A model generated the notes under the pieces. It was not told where the DNA came from and did not search any database. It saw nothing but the letters and a program-made list of their open reading frames with translations. A stretch of DNA of 64,000 nucleotides. Source: Streptomyces flavofungini. GTDB taxonomy: Bacteria > Actinomycetota > Actinomycetes > Streptomycetales > Streptomycetaceae. The stretch covers positions 310,001-374,000 of the forward strand of contig NZ_BMVR01000002.1 of the NCBI RefSeq assembly GCF_014650815.1, given 5' to 3'. How positions within the stretch are numbered: position 1 is the stretch's first letter; the number at the start of each line of letters is the position of its first letter. The position numbers were made by a program, and so were the translations under genes. This document shows positions 56,450 through 64,000 of this stretch, piece by piece.

Positions 56450-56646
56450 GCGGGCCACTGCGGCGCGCGGTGCGCGGACTCCGTTGGTACGTAAGGGAGT
56501 TGACCGACGAGTCCGCGTACGAGCGGTACGTGGCGCACCTCCGCAAAGGTCATCCGGACGCCGTCGTGCCGAGCCGCCGGGCGTTCGAGCGGATGCGGAC
56601 GGACCGGCAGGAGTCGGACCCACGGCAGGGCTTCCGCTGCTGCTGA
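56446..56646 (+). CDS. YbdD/YjiX-family (KCU-star) small partner of CstA
   Basis: 66 aa. RRAVRGLRWYVRELTDESAY, ERYVAHLRKGHPDAVVPSRR, AFERMRTDRQESDP and terminal GFRCC: the YbdD/YjiX pattern of a small cytoplasmic protein always linked to cstA and apparently needed for its transport activity. Start ATG 56446 overlaps the cstA stop by 4 nt, so production is coupled 1:1. Confidence 0.88.
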
Positions 56647-56768
56647 GCAGGCATGACAGCGTTTCCGGTACCCGTCCGTTATACGGACGGGGGTTCCGTA
56701 CCGCGAGATCTCTGACTTAGATTTCCCGAACGTTAAGAACGGGATAAGTGAGGGAACGGAGCCGCGGG

Positions 56769-57050
56769 ATGTCAGATGCGCCTGAAGCGCCAGTTGCGCC
56801 CGAAGTGAGACAACCGGTGGTCACGCCGGTCCGCGTGATCATCGCCCTCTGCCTCGTGGCGCCCTTCGTGGCGATGCTCTGGGTGAGTTCGTACGCGAAG
56901 GCCGACCCGGACTTCATCGGGATCCCGTTCTTCTACTGGTACCAGATGCTCTGGGTGCTGATCTCGACCGCGCTCACACTGATCGCCTACCAGCTGTGGC
57001 AGCGTGACCAGCGCGGCCGCAAGGCCCTGAAGGACGGAGCGTCCCGGTGA
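56769..57050 (+). CDS. DUF3311 small membrane subunit of the monocarboxylate symporter
   Basis: 93 aa. Two membrane segments, VIIALCLVAPFVAMLWVSSY and FYWYQMLWVLISTALTLIAY, with a basic C-terminal tail. Proteins of this DUF3311 type precede MctP-like symporters and probably act as accessory subunits. Start ATG 56769 (GGAG 7 nt upstream); an in-frame GTG at 56748 would extend it by 7 residues. The stop overlaps the mctP GTG. Confidence 0.86.
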   Translation: MSDAPEAPVAPEVRQPVVTPVRVIIALCLVAPFVAMLWVSSYAKADPDFIGIPFFYWYQMLWVLISTALTLIAYQLWQRDQRGRKALKDGASR

Positions 57051-58669
57051 ACGACGGCGTGAACGGCGTCGCGCTCGCCGTCTTCATCTTCTTCTTCCTC
57101 GCGGTCACCGTGATGGGCTTCCTGGCGTCCCGCTGGCGCCGGGCCGAGAACGAGCAGAGCCTCGACGAATGGGGCCTGGGCGGCCGGTCGTTCGGCACCT
57201 GGGTGACCTGGTTCCTGCTCGGCGGCGACCTGTACACCGCGTACACCTTCGTGGCTGTCCCGGCGGCGATCTACGCGGCGGGCGCGGCCGGCTTCTTCGC
57301 CGTGCCGTACACCATCCTCGTCTACCCGCTGATCTTCACCTTCCTGCCCCGCCTGTGGTCCGTCTCGCACAAGCACGGGTACGTGACGACGTCGGACTTC
57401 GTCCGGGGCCGGTTCGGCTCCAAGGGGCTGTCGCTGGCCGTGGCGGTCACCGGCATCCTCGCGACGATGCCGTACATCGCGCTCCAACTGGTCGGCATCC
57501 AGGCCGTGCTCGACGTGATGGGCGTCGGCGGCGGCGAGGACACCAACTGGTTCATCAAGGACCTGCCGCTGCTCATCGCCTTCGGCGTGCTCGCCGCGTA
57601 CACCTACTCGTCCGGGCTGCGGGCGCCCGCGCTGATCGCGTTCGTGAAGGACACCCTGATCTACATCGTGATCGTGGTGGCCATCATCTACATCCCGATC
57701 AAGCTCGGCGGGTTCGACGACATCTTCAGCGCGGCGGGCGAGAAGTTCTCCGCGACCAACGAGGCCACCGGCAAACCCGTCGGCTCCCTCGTCCCGGGCG
57801 ACGCGGGCACCTGGACGTACGCGACGCTGGCCCTCGGCTCCGCGCTCGCGCTGTTCATGTACCCGCACTCGATCACCGCGACGCTGTCCTCGCGCAGCCG
57901 CGACGTGATCCGCCGCAACACCACCATCCTGCCGCTGTACTCGCTGATGCTCGGCCTGCTCGCGCTGCTCGGGTTCATGGCGATCGCGGCCGGAGTGAAG
58001 GTCGAGAACGGGCAGTTGGCGATCCCGCAGCTGTTCGAGGACATGTTCCCGGACTGGTTCACGGGCGTGGCGTTCGCGGCGATCGGCATCGGCGCGCTCG
58101 TCCCGGCGGCCATCATGTCGATCGCGGCCGCGAATCTCTTCACCCGCAACATCTACAAGGACTTCATCAGGCCCGACGCGACCCCCGCGCAGGAGACGAA
58201 GGTCTCCAAGCTGGTCTCGCTCCTGGTGAAGGTGGGCGCGCTCGCCTTCGTCCTCACCATGGACAAGACCGTGGCCATCAACTTCCAGCTGCTGGGCGGC
58301 ATCTGGATCCTGCAGACCATGCCCGCCCTCGTCGGCGGCCTGTTCACGCGCTGGTTCCACCGGTGGGCGCTGCTCGCCGGGTGGGCGGTCGGCATGGTCT
58401 ACGGGACGGTCGCCGCGTACGGGGTCGCCTCGCCGACGCAGAAGCACTTCGGCGGCTCCTCCAAGGAGATCCCGGGCATCGGTGAGATCGGCTACATCGG
58501 CCTGACGGCCTTCGTCCTGAACGTCGTCGTGACCGTCGTCCTCACCTTCGTCCTGAAGGCCGTGGGCGCCCCCGACGGCATCGACGAGACGTCCCCGGAG
58601 GACTACACGGCGGACGCCGGTGACAAGGGCGTGGCGGTGGAGCTGCCGAAGGTCGGAGCCGGGCACTGA
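57047..58669 (+). CDS. mctP: MctP-like sodium:solute (monocarboxylate) symporter
   Basis: 540 aa SSS-family transporter of about 13 membrane segments. DEWGLGGRSFGTWVTWFLLG, GDLYTAYTFVAVPAAIYAAG, GYVTTSDFVRGRFGSKGLSL, and ALFMYPHSITATLSSRSRDV are typical of the actinobacterial lactate/pyruvate/acetate MctP group. Start GTG 57047 overlaps the DUF3311 stop (GTGA). Together with cstA immediately upstream, it makes two adjacent uptake systems for small carboxylates. Confidence 0.9.
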   Translation: MNDGVNGVALAVFIFFFLAVTVMGFLASRWRRAENEQSLDEWGLGGRSFGTWVTWFLLGGDLYTAYTFVAVPAAIYAAGAAGFFAVPYTILVYPLIFTFLPRLWSVSHKHGYVTTSDFVRGRFGSKGLSLAVAVTGILATMPYIALQLVGIQAVLDVMGVGGGEDTNWFIKDLPLLIAFGVLAAYTYSSGLRAPALIAFVKDTLIYIVIVVAIIYIPIKLGGFDDIFSAAGEKFSATNEATGKPVGSLVPGDAGTWTYATLALGSALALFMYPHSITATLSSRSRDVIRRNTTILPLYSLMLGLLALLGFMAIAAGVKVENGQLAIPQLFEDMFPDWFTGVAFAAIGIGALVPAAIMSIAAANLFTRNIYKDFIRPDATPAQETKVSKLVSLLVKVGALAFVLTMDKTVAINFQLLGGIWILQTMPALVGGLFTRWFHRWALLAGWAVGMVYGTVAAYGVASPTQKHFGGSSKEIPGIGEIGYIGLTAFVLNVVVTVVLTFVLKAVGAPDGIDETSPEDYTADAGDKGVAVELPKVGAGH

Positions 58670-58761
58670 CCGCCCGGGGCATCGCCCCGCCCTCCCAGGA
58701 GGCCGCCCGCAGGCCGCCCGCAGCCCGCCCCGCAGAGGGCTCCTGAAGAGGCCAGTCGAAG

Positions 58762-58795
58762 AGGCCGCCGCGTTCCGTCCGGGACGCGGCGGCCT
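58762..58795 (+). terminator. Terminator after mctP
   Basis: AGGCCGCCGCGT (58762-58773) pairs perfectly with ACGCGGCGGCCT (58784-58795); 10-nt loop. Confidence 0.75.
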
Positions 58796-58843
58796 TCGCC
58801 GTGCCGCCTCCGGCGCCGAACCGGCGTACGGAAGAATGGGTCC

Positions 58844-59560
58844 ATGCCGCGTCCTCGCCTCCTGCTCCCCACCGCCCTGCTGCTGCTCGCGCCCCTCGCC
58901 CTCACCGGCTGCGGCTCCGAGCACGCGGGCTCTGAGAACCCGGACTCCGGGAACGCAGGCTCCGAGCACGCGGGCTCCGGCGCCGGACCGACGCCCTCCC
59001 GCGCCGACCTGGAGGACCGCGCCCGCGCCGCCCAGACCCGGACGGCGCACGTGTACGTGACCGAGGCCGACGGGTTCACGCTGGCGGAGCAGTCCGTGGG
59101 CGTCCTCGGGGACGACGGCTTCCAGGCGGTGTACGTGGCGAAGGAGGGCGGCGCGCAGATCAAGGTCGGCGTCGAGCGGGGCACCGTCGACGGCAAGACC
59201 TGCCGGAGCGTCCATCCCCCGGCCGGGCGCTGCGAGAAGGACGGGAAGGGCTGGTACCGCACGCCCGGCTCCGCGGACTCGTCGGGTTCCGCGGGTTCGT
59301 CGGGCGCGTCGGGCTCCACCGGCTCCTGGCACGCGTACGCCCGCTCCGAGCACGGCCTGCGCGTCCAGCTCTCCGCCGACCCCCGCCTCGTGGACCGCGA
59401 CACGCTGCGCGCCGCCGCCGAGCAGGCCCACCGCGCGGACGCCGCCGAGCTGGACGCCGTACTGCCGAAGAAGACCTCGCCCGCCACGCCGGTGGAGCGC
59501 GGCGACATCCCCCGCGACGGCGACGGCGCGCCCCAGGACCCGCCGGGCGCGGGCGGCTGA
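58844..59560 (+). CDS. Hypothetical lipoprotein
   Basis: 238 aa. Signal RLLLPTALLLLAPLALTGC (lipidated Cys about 22), then a repetitive linker GSEHAGSENPDSGNAGSEHA. The middle has a probable LppX/LprG-like-size domain (ARTAHVYVTEADGFTLAEQ region) without a confident family, one Cys pair (TCRSVHPPAGRCEK), and a second Ser/Gly repeat (SADSSGSAGSSGASGSTGSW). Start ATG 58844. Extracellular, with function unknown. It separates the mctP unit from the nrd operon. Confidence 0.75.
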   Translation: MPRPRLLLPTALLLLAPLALTGCGSEHAGSENPDSGNAGSEHAGSGAGPTPSRADLEDRARAAQTRTAHVYVTEADGFTLAEQSVGVLGDDGFQAVYVAKEGGAQIKVGVERGTVDGKTCRSVHPPAGRCEKDGKGWYRTPGSADSSGSAGSSGASGSTGSWHAYARSEHGLRVQLSADPRLVDRDTLRAAAEQAHRADAAELDAVLPKKTSPATPVERGDIPRDGDGAPQDPPGAGG

Positions 59561-59706
59561 ACGACGCCGCGGTGACGGCCGAGTGGGCCCTCAGCGACCG
59601 CTGAGCGGGCCCCGGGCGGCAGCCGGACGCCCCCTTGGAATGCCACGCCCCGCCCCCGAGTTGAGGTTCAGGGCGCCCCGTCCCGCGACAACGCCACTAC
59701 CCTCCG

Positions 59707-59753
59707 ACACAACATCTAGGGGTGGCACCGAAAGCCAGCACAAGATGTATGCT
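59707..59753. promoter_or_regulatory. Tandem NrdR boxes upstream of nrdAB
   Basis: Box 1 contains CACAACATCTAG (from 59708) and box 2 CACAAGATGTAT (from 59739). They lie 31 bp apart, three helical turns, as is typical of paired NrdR boxes. Box 2 overlaps a possible -10, TATGCT (59748-59753). NrdR repressor itself is not encoded in this window. Confidence 0.72.
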
Positions 59754-59759
59754 CGTGCT

Positions 59760-59880
59760 CGCTGTCGCCGCAGGGGAATCCGGTGCAAGTCCGGAACTGT
59801 CCCGCAACGGTGTACTGGTACGCATTTGTGTGCTCGCGCCCGCAACATGCGCCGGTGAGTCCGACGACCTGTCGACAGCG
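59760..59880 (+). ncRNA. Cobalamin (B12) riboswitch
   Basis: The P1 stem is CGCTGTCG (59760-59767)/CGACAGCG (59873-59880). The conserved core is present: GCAGGGGAATCCGGTGCAAG at 59770-59789, then CCGGAACTGTCCCGCAACGG, and the B12-box-like segment GAGTCCGACGACCTG (59857-59871). It is followed by about 140 nt to the nrdA start. In S. coelicolor an equivalent riboswitch represses the class Ia nrdABS operon when B12 is available, in favour of the B12-dependent class II enzyme. Confidence 0.95.
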
Positions 59881-60019
59881 CACCTGGACCGTCCGGTCCT
59901 GGTGCCGAGACGTCCGGGCCTCGCGGAATGGGTTGGTGGACGCGGAGTCGCCCCTGCGCGGGCGCAGCCGCGCCGTGCCGCCCTCCGAAGGCCCAGAGCC
60001 GAGCGAGGGAGAGCACCAC

Positions 60020-62458
60020 GTGACCATCGCGCCCGCCGAACCCGCGTCAGCGCAGGCCCAGAAGTCGGCGCAGGCCGGCCCGCAGGCCGAGGCCGAGCAG
60101 GCCGCGCAGACCACCGACGGCCCAGGGACCGCCCTGCTGCGCACCCTGACCGACCTCACCGCCGACCTCCCCGACGCCGACCCCGGCCGGGTCGCCGCCG
60201 CCGCGCTGCGCGGCCGCTCGGCCAAGGCGGACGCGGTGGAGCTGCGGGAGCTGGCGACCGAGGCCGCCGCCGGGTTGATCTCGGAGGACCCCGCGTACTC
60301 CCGGCTCGCGGCCCGGCTCCTGACCATCGGTATCCGCGAGGAAGCCGCCTCGCAGGGCGTCACGTCGTTCTCCCAGTCCGTCGCCGTCGGCCACCGCGAG
60401 GGCCTGATCGCGGACCGCACCGCCGAGTTCACCACCCTGCACGCGGACCGCCTCGACGGCCTCGTGGACGCCGCGCTCGCCGATGGCGCCGACCGCCGCT
60501 TCGGCTACTTCGGCCTGCGCACCCTGCACAGCCGCTATCTGCTCCGGCACCCGATCACCCGCAAGGTCGTCGAGACCCCGCAGCACTTCATGCTGCGCGT
60601 GGCCGCCGGTCTCGCCGAGGACGCCTCCGAGCGCGCCCTCGACGAAGTCGCCGCGCTCTACCGCCTGATGAGCCGTCTCGACTACCTGCCGTCCTCGCCG
60701 ACGCTCTTCAACTCCGGCACCCGGCACCCGCAGATGTCGTCCTGCTATCTCCTCGACTCGCCGCTCGACGAGCTGGACTCCATCTACGACCGCTACCACC
60801 AGGTCGCGCGACTCTCCAAGCACGCGGGCGGCATCGGCCTCTCGTACTCCCGCATCCGCTCGCGCGGCTCCCTGATCCGCGGCACCAACGGGCACTCCAA
60901 CGGCATCGTGCCGTTCCTGAAGACGCTCGACGCCTCCGTCGCCGCCGTGAACCAGGGCGGCCGCCGCAAGGGCGCCGCCGCGGTCTACCTGGAGACCTGG
61001 CACTCCGACATCGAGGAGTTCCTGGAGCTGCGGGACAACACCGGCGAGGACGCCCGGCGCACCCACAACCTGAACCTGGCGCACTGGATCCCGGACGAGT
61101 TCATGCGCCGCGTCGCCGCCGACCAGCCGTGGTCGCTGTTCTCCCCGGCCGACGTGCCCGAGCTCGTCGACCTGTGGGGCGAGCAGTTCGACGCCGCGTA
61201 CAAGAAGGCGGAGGCGGCCGGTCTCGCGCAGAAGACCATCCCCGCCCGTGACCTGTACGGCCGCATGATGCGCACCCTCGCGCAGACCGGCAACGGCTGG
61301 ATGACCTTCAAGGACACCGCCAACCGCACGGCCAACCAGACCGCCGAGCCCGGCCACACCGTCCACTCCTCCAACCTCTGCACGGAGATCCTGGAGGTCA
61401 CGGACGACGGCGAGACGGCCGTCTGCAACCTCGGGTCGGTGAACCTCGGCGCGTTCGTCGACACCGAGCGCGGCGACATCGACTGGGAGCGGCTCGACGC
61501 CACCGTGCGCACGGCCGTCACCTTCCTCGACCGCGTCGTGGACATCAACTTCTACCCGACCGAGCAGGCCGGGCGCTCCAACGCCAAGTGGCGGCCCGTG
61601 GGCCTCGGCGCGATGGGCCTCCAGGACGTCTTCTTCCAGCTGAAGCTGCCGTTCGACTCCCCCGAGGCACGGGCGCTCTCGACCCGCATCGCCGAGCGCA
61701 TCATGCTCGCTTCGTACGAGGCGTCCGCGGACCTCGCCGAGCGCAACGGCCCGCTCCCGGCCTGGGAGAAGACCCGCACCGCGCGCGGCGTCCTGCACCC
61801 CGACCACTACGGTGTGGAGCTGACCTGGCCGGAGCGCTGGGCGGCCCTGCGGGAACGCATCGCCGTCACCGGCATGCGCAACTCGCTGCTCCTCGCCATC
61901 GCGCCGACCGCCACCATCGCGTCCATCGCGGGCGTGTACGAGTGCATCGAGCCGCAGGTCTCCAACCTGTTCAAGCGCGAGACCCTGTCCGGCGAGTTCC
62001 TCCAGGTCAACTCCTACCTGGTGCAGGAGCTGAAGCGGCTCGGCGTGTGGGACGCGCAGACCCGCGAGGCACTGCGCGAGTCCAACGGCTCGGTGCAGGG
62101 CTTCACCTGGGTCCCCCAGGACGTCCGCGACCTGTACCGCACGGCCTGGGAGCTTCCGCAGCGCGGCCTCATCGACATGGCCGCCGACCGCACGCCGTTC
62201 CTGGACCAGGCGCAGTCCCTGAACCTGTTCCTGGAGACGCCGACCATCGGCAAGCTCTCCTCGATGTACGCCTACGCCTGGCAGCGCGGCCTGAAGACCA
62301 CGTACTACCTGCGTTCGCGCCCGGCGACGCGCATCGCCCGCGCGGCCGGTGGTTCGGCCGCCGCCGCTGCCCCCACCCCCGTCCCCCAGCAGGTGAGCGA
62401 CCCCGACGCGATCGCCTGCTCCCTGGAAAACCCCGAGTCCTGCGAGGCATGCCAGTAA
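60020..62458 (+). CDS. nrdA: Class I ribonucleotide reductase large (alpha) subunit
   Basis: 812 aa. Reduces ribonucleotides with radical chemistry supplied by NrdB. Active-site residues: Cys242 (SSCYLLD), the N-x-C-x-E motif NLCTEILE with Asn452, Cys454 and Glu456, Cys469 (AVCNLGSVNLG), and the C-terminal shuttle pair Cys808/Cys811 (ESCEACQ). The first about 35 aa are Ala/Gln-rich and disordered. I see no clear ATP-cone motif (KRDG-type), so allosteric activity control may be absent or altered. Start GTG 60020 with AGGGAGAG upstream. Controlled by NrdR boxes and a B12 riboswitch; two nt separate it from nrdB. Confidence 0.95.
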   Translation: MTIAPAEPASAQAQKSAQAGPQAEAEQAAQTTDGPGTALLRTLTDLTADLPDADPGRVAAAALRGRSAKADAVELRELATEAAAGLISEDPAYSRLAARLLTIGIREEAASQGVTSFSQSVAVGHREGLIADRTAEFTTLHADRLDGLVDAALADGADRRFGYFGLRTLHSRYLLRHPITRKVVETPQHFMLRVAAGLAEDASERALDEVAALYRLMSRLDYLPSSPTLFNSGTRHPQMSSCYLLDSPLDELDSIYDRYHQVARLSKHAGGIGLSYSRIRSRGSLIRGTNGHSNGIVPFLKTLDASVAAVNQGGRRKGAAAVYLETWHSDIEEFLELRDNTGEDARRTHNLNLAHWIPDEFMRRVAADQPWSLFSPADVPELVDLWGEQFDAAYKKAEAAGLAQKTIPARDLYGRMMRTLAQTGNGWMTFKDTANRTANQTAEPGHTVHSSNLCTEILEVTDDGETAVCNLGSVNLGAFVDTERGDIDWERLDATVRTAVTFLDRVVDINFYPTEQAGRSNAKWRPVGLGAMGLQDVFFQLKLPFDSPEARALSTRIAERIMLASYEASADLAERNGPLPAWEKTRTARGVLHPDHYGVELTWPERWAALRERIAVTGMRNSLLLAIAPTATIASIAGVYECIEPQVSNLFKRETLSGEFLQVNSYLVQELKRLGVWDAQTREALRESNGSVQGFTWVPQDVRDLYRTAWELPQRGLIDMAADRTPFLDQAQSLNLFLETPTIGKLSSMYAYAWQRGLKTTYYLRSRPATRIARAAGGSAAAAAPTPVPQQVSDPDAIACSLENPESCEACQ

Positions 62459-62460
62459 TC

Positions 62461-63468
62461 ATGAGTGACAAGAACCTGCTCGACCCGGGCTTCGAACTGA
62501 CCCTGCGGCCCATGCGCTACCCGGACTTCTACGAGCGCTACCGCGACGCGATCAAGAACACCTGGACGGTGGAGGAGGTCGACCTCCACTCGGACGTCGC
62601 CGATCTCGCCAAGCTCACCCCCGGCGAGCAGCACATGATCGGCCGCCTGGTCGCGTTCTTCGCGACCGGCGACTCGATCGTCTCCAACAACCTGGTGCTC
62701 ACGCTCTACAAGCACATCAACTCCCCCGAGGCGCGGCTCTACTTGAGCCGTCAGCTCTTCGAGGAGGCCGTGCACGTCCAGTTCTACCTGACGCTGCTCG
62801 ACACCTACCTGCCCGACCCGGACGACCGCGCGGCGGCGTTCGACGCGGTCGAGGAGATCCCCTCCATCCGCGAGAAGGCGCAGTTCTGCTTCAAGTGGAT
62901 CAATGAGGTCGAGAAGATCGAGCGCCTGGAGACGAAGGCCGACCGCCGTCGCTTCCTGCTCAACCTGATCTGCTTCGCGGCGTGCATCGAGGGGCTGTTC
63001 TTCTACGGCGCCTTCGCGTACGTCTACTGGTTCCGCTCGCGCGGCCTGCTGCACGGCCTGGCGACCGGCACCAACTGGGTGTTCCGCGACGAGACCATGC
63101 ACATGAACTTCGCGTTCGAGGTCGTGGACACCGTCCGCAAGGAGGAGCCGGACCTCTTCGACGACGAGCTCAAGGAGCAGGTCACGGACATGCTGCGGGA
63201 GGCCGTCGACGCGGAGCTGCAGTTCGGCCGCGACCTGTGCGGCGAGGGTCTGCCGGGCATGAACACCGAGTCGATGCGCCAGTACCTGGAGTGCGTCGCC
63301 GACCAGCGGCTCGTGCGTCTCGGCTTCCCCGCGCTGTACGGCTCCGAGAACCCGTTCTCGTTCATGGAGCTGCAGGGCGTTCAGGAGCTGACCAACTTCT
63401 TCGAGCGGCGCCCGTCGGCGTACCAGGTCGCCGTGGAGGGCTCGGTCTCCTTCGACGACGAGTTCTGA
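62461..63468 (+). CDS. nrdB: Class I ribonucleotide reductase small (beta) subunit
   Basis: 335 aa ferritin-like subunit that generates the tyrosyl radical. Metal-binding helix FEEAVHVQFYLTLLDTY: Glu102 and His105, with the radical Tyr109 at the exact spacing of E. coli Tyr122. The second metal set is in FRDETMHMNFAFEVV (Glu211, His214). The length and sequence fit the actinobacterial class I type. Start ATG 62461. Its 3' end overlaps a small gene on the opposite strand by 88 bp. Confidence 0.95.
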   Translation: MSDKNLLDPGFELTLRPMRYPDFYERYRDAIKNTWTVEEVDLHSDVADLAKLTPGEQHMIGRLVAFFATGDSIVSNNLVLTLYKHINSPEARLYLSRQLFEEAVHVQFYLTLLDTYLPDPDDRAAAFDAVEEIPSIREKAQFCFKWINEVEKIERLETKADRRRFLLNLICFAACIEGLFFYGAFAYVYWFRSRGLLHGLATGTNWVFRDETMHMNFAFEVVDTVRKEEPDLFDDELKEQVTDMLREAVDAELQFGRDLCGEGLPGMNTESMRQYLECVADQRLVRLGFPALYGSENPFSFMELQGVQELTNFFERRPSAYQVAVEGSVSFDDEF

Positions 63469-63662
63469 GTCCGGTCCGGGGCCGGAGCCGGGTTCCGGCC
63501 CGGCTCCGGGACCTGCCCGAGGTGGGGTCCGTCCCCGCGCTCGGCCGCGCGCAGCTGCCGGTCGATCCGGCGGTCGTGGGCGTGACCGATCAGTGACGGC
63601 AGGGCCATGAGCAGGAAGACTCCGAGGACGGCCAGCGTGTTGAGTGCGTCGTGTGCGTTCAT
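63381..63662 (-). CDS. Small membrane-anchored protein
   Basis: 93 aa: one N-terminal membrane segment (ALNTLAVLGVFLLMALPSLI), then GHAHDRRIDRQLRAAERGDG. The first 45 residues resemble a recurrent short Streptomyces membrane protein; the last part is antisense to nrdB and low complexity, so the functional gene may effectively end earlier. Start ATG 63662-63660. Divergent from nrdS. Function unknown. Confidence 0.6.
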   Translation of the reverse strand: MNAHDALNTLAVLGVFLLMALPSLIGHAHDRRIDRQLRAAERGDGPHLGQVPEPGRNPAPAPDRTQNSSSKETEPSTATWYADGRRSKKLVSS

Positions 63663-63727
63663 GACATCCACTCTCGCGCCGGCCGTCCTTCGCCGTGAGT
63701 GGCAGGACTGCCGCACACCCTCGATTT

Positions 63728-63755
63728 CCTGCCAGCGCTACGGCACACTGGCAGG
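63728..63755. promoter_or_regulatory. CCTGCCAG inverted repeat at the nrdS start
   Basis: CCTGCCAG (63728-63735) and CTGGCAGG (63748-63755) form a perfect 8-bp inverted repeat, 12-nt spacer, ending right before the nrdS ATG. A related GGCAG-GA-CTGCC lies at 63701-63712. They are candidate operators for the regulator itself. Confidence 0.5.
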
Positions 63756-64000
63756 ATGCTGAACAACGTGGCCGCCGTCGTGCTCGACGGCGTGCATCCC
63801 TTCGAACTCGGCGTCGTGTGCGAGGTGTTCGGCCTCGACCGCAGCGACGAGGGGCTGCCGGTGTACGACTTCGCGGTCGCCTCCGCCGAGGGCCCCGTGC
63901 TCTCCACCCACGCCGGGTACACGATCACCGCCGCGCACGGCCTCGACCGCCTCGAAGAGGCCGACCTCATCACCGTCCCGGCCGGCGACTCCTACGTGAC
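63756..64000 (+). CDS. nrdS: GlxA/AraC-type regulator NrdS, 3' truncated by window edge
   Basis: 82 codons visible and open at the window end. The N-terminus LNNVAAVVLDGVHPFELGVV, CEVFGLDRSDEGLPVYDFAV, AGYTITAAHGLDRLEEADLI is the DJ-1/PfpI-like sensor half of GlxA-type AraC regulators; the AraC HTH would lie beyond the window. By order (nrdA-nrdB-here) it corresponds to nrdS of the S. coelicolor nrdABS operon. Start ATG 63756. A gap of 287 bp with an inverted repeat suggests it may also have its own promoter. Confidence 0.82.
   Translation, partial: MLNNVAAVVLDGVHPFELGVVCEVFGLDRSDEGLPVYDFAVASAEGPVLSTHAGYTITAAHGLDRLEEADLITVPAGDSYV

Noticed and set aside
56987..59431. 814-codon minus-strand open frame across mctP and the lipoprotein gene
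   Set aside because: Shadow frame spanning two genes and a terminator; no conserved features.

Overview
The window is a high-GC actinobacterial chromosome segment, almost certainly from a Streptomyces. The evidence is codon use with near-saturated GC in third positions, many GTG starts, a nickel SOD with its maturation protease (sodN/sodX), a WhiB-family regulator next to a PdtaS-like kinase, a SigH-type stress sigma factor, the dasR/dasABC chitosaccharide locus with nagB, and a B12-riboswitch-controlled class I ribonucleotide reductase operon. From memory the gene order resembles the core region of S. coelicolor around sucA, sodN, sigH, wblE, das and nrdAB, with accessory genes interspersed. 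I see no tRNA, rRNA, insertion sequence, prophage or CRISPR array.

Layout. 1-5.8 kb: a two-component pair (response regulator cut by the window edge) and the fused 2-oxoglutarate decarboxylase/dehydrogenase. 5.9-13.1 kb: a small conserved protein, an Erm-type 23S rRNA methyltransferase with its own leader ORF, a divergent F420-type oxidoreductase/TetR pair, a hypothetical protein, a DUF4097-PadR operon, and a degenerate tandem-repeat stretch. 13.1-20.8 kb: a small HTH/Clp-N operon with paired operators, a quinone-reductase-like protein, malic enzyme, a polar amino acid ABC importer and a methyltransferase. 20.9-25.9 kb: CGNR protein, sodX, sodN, an OtrA-like ribosomal protection GTPase and an ECF41-type sigma factor. 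26-33 kb: HAD hydrolase, lipoprotein, reductase-like and GNAT genes, then a family 2B encapsulin shell gene followed by a polyprenyl synthase. 33.3-41.4 kb: a small helical protein, amidase, PLP enzyme, Na+/H+ antiporter, UBP zinc finger, anti-sigma/SigH pair, diacylglycerol kinase and wblE. 41.6-54.2 kb: PdtaS-like kinase, TetR/SDR pair, SIS protein, nagB, dasD-dasC-dasB-dasA and dasR. 54.3-64 kb: cstA with its small partner, DUF3311/MctP, a lipoprotein, and nrdA-nrdB-nrdS (last gene cut by the window edge).

How the parts fit together. The two ribosome-protecting genes (Erm and OtrA-like) carry the same promoter architecture, an AT-rich block 3 bp before a TTG-type -35, as expected of WblC/WhiB7 targets. 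Both are also preceded by small upstream ORFs, suggesting joint antibiotic-induced control. DasR operators (dre) precede dasA and nagB, and an unexplained dre-like site lies upstream of the PdtaS-like kinase. The nrd operon appears to be controlled in layers by two NrdR boxes and a cobalamin riboswitch. Several operons end in very long, perfect, short-loop hairpins. At least seven starts have a TANNNT -10 element only 6-7 nt upstream, suggesting leaderless transcripts. Positions of catalytic residues were counted by hand and could be off by one or two.
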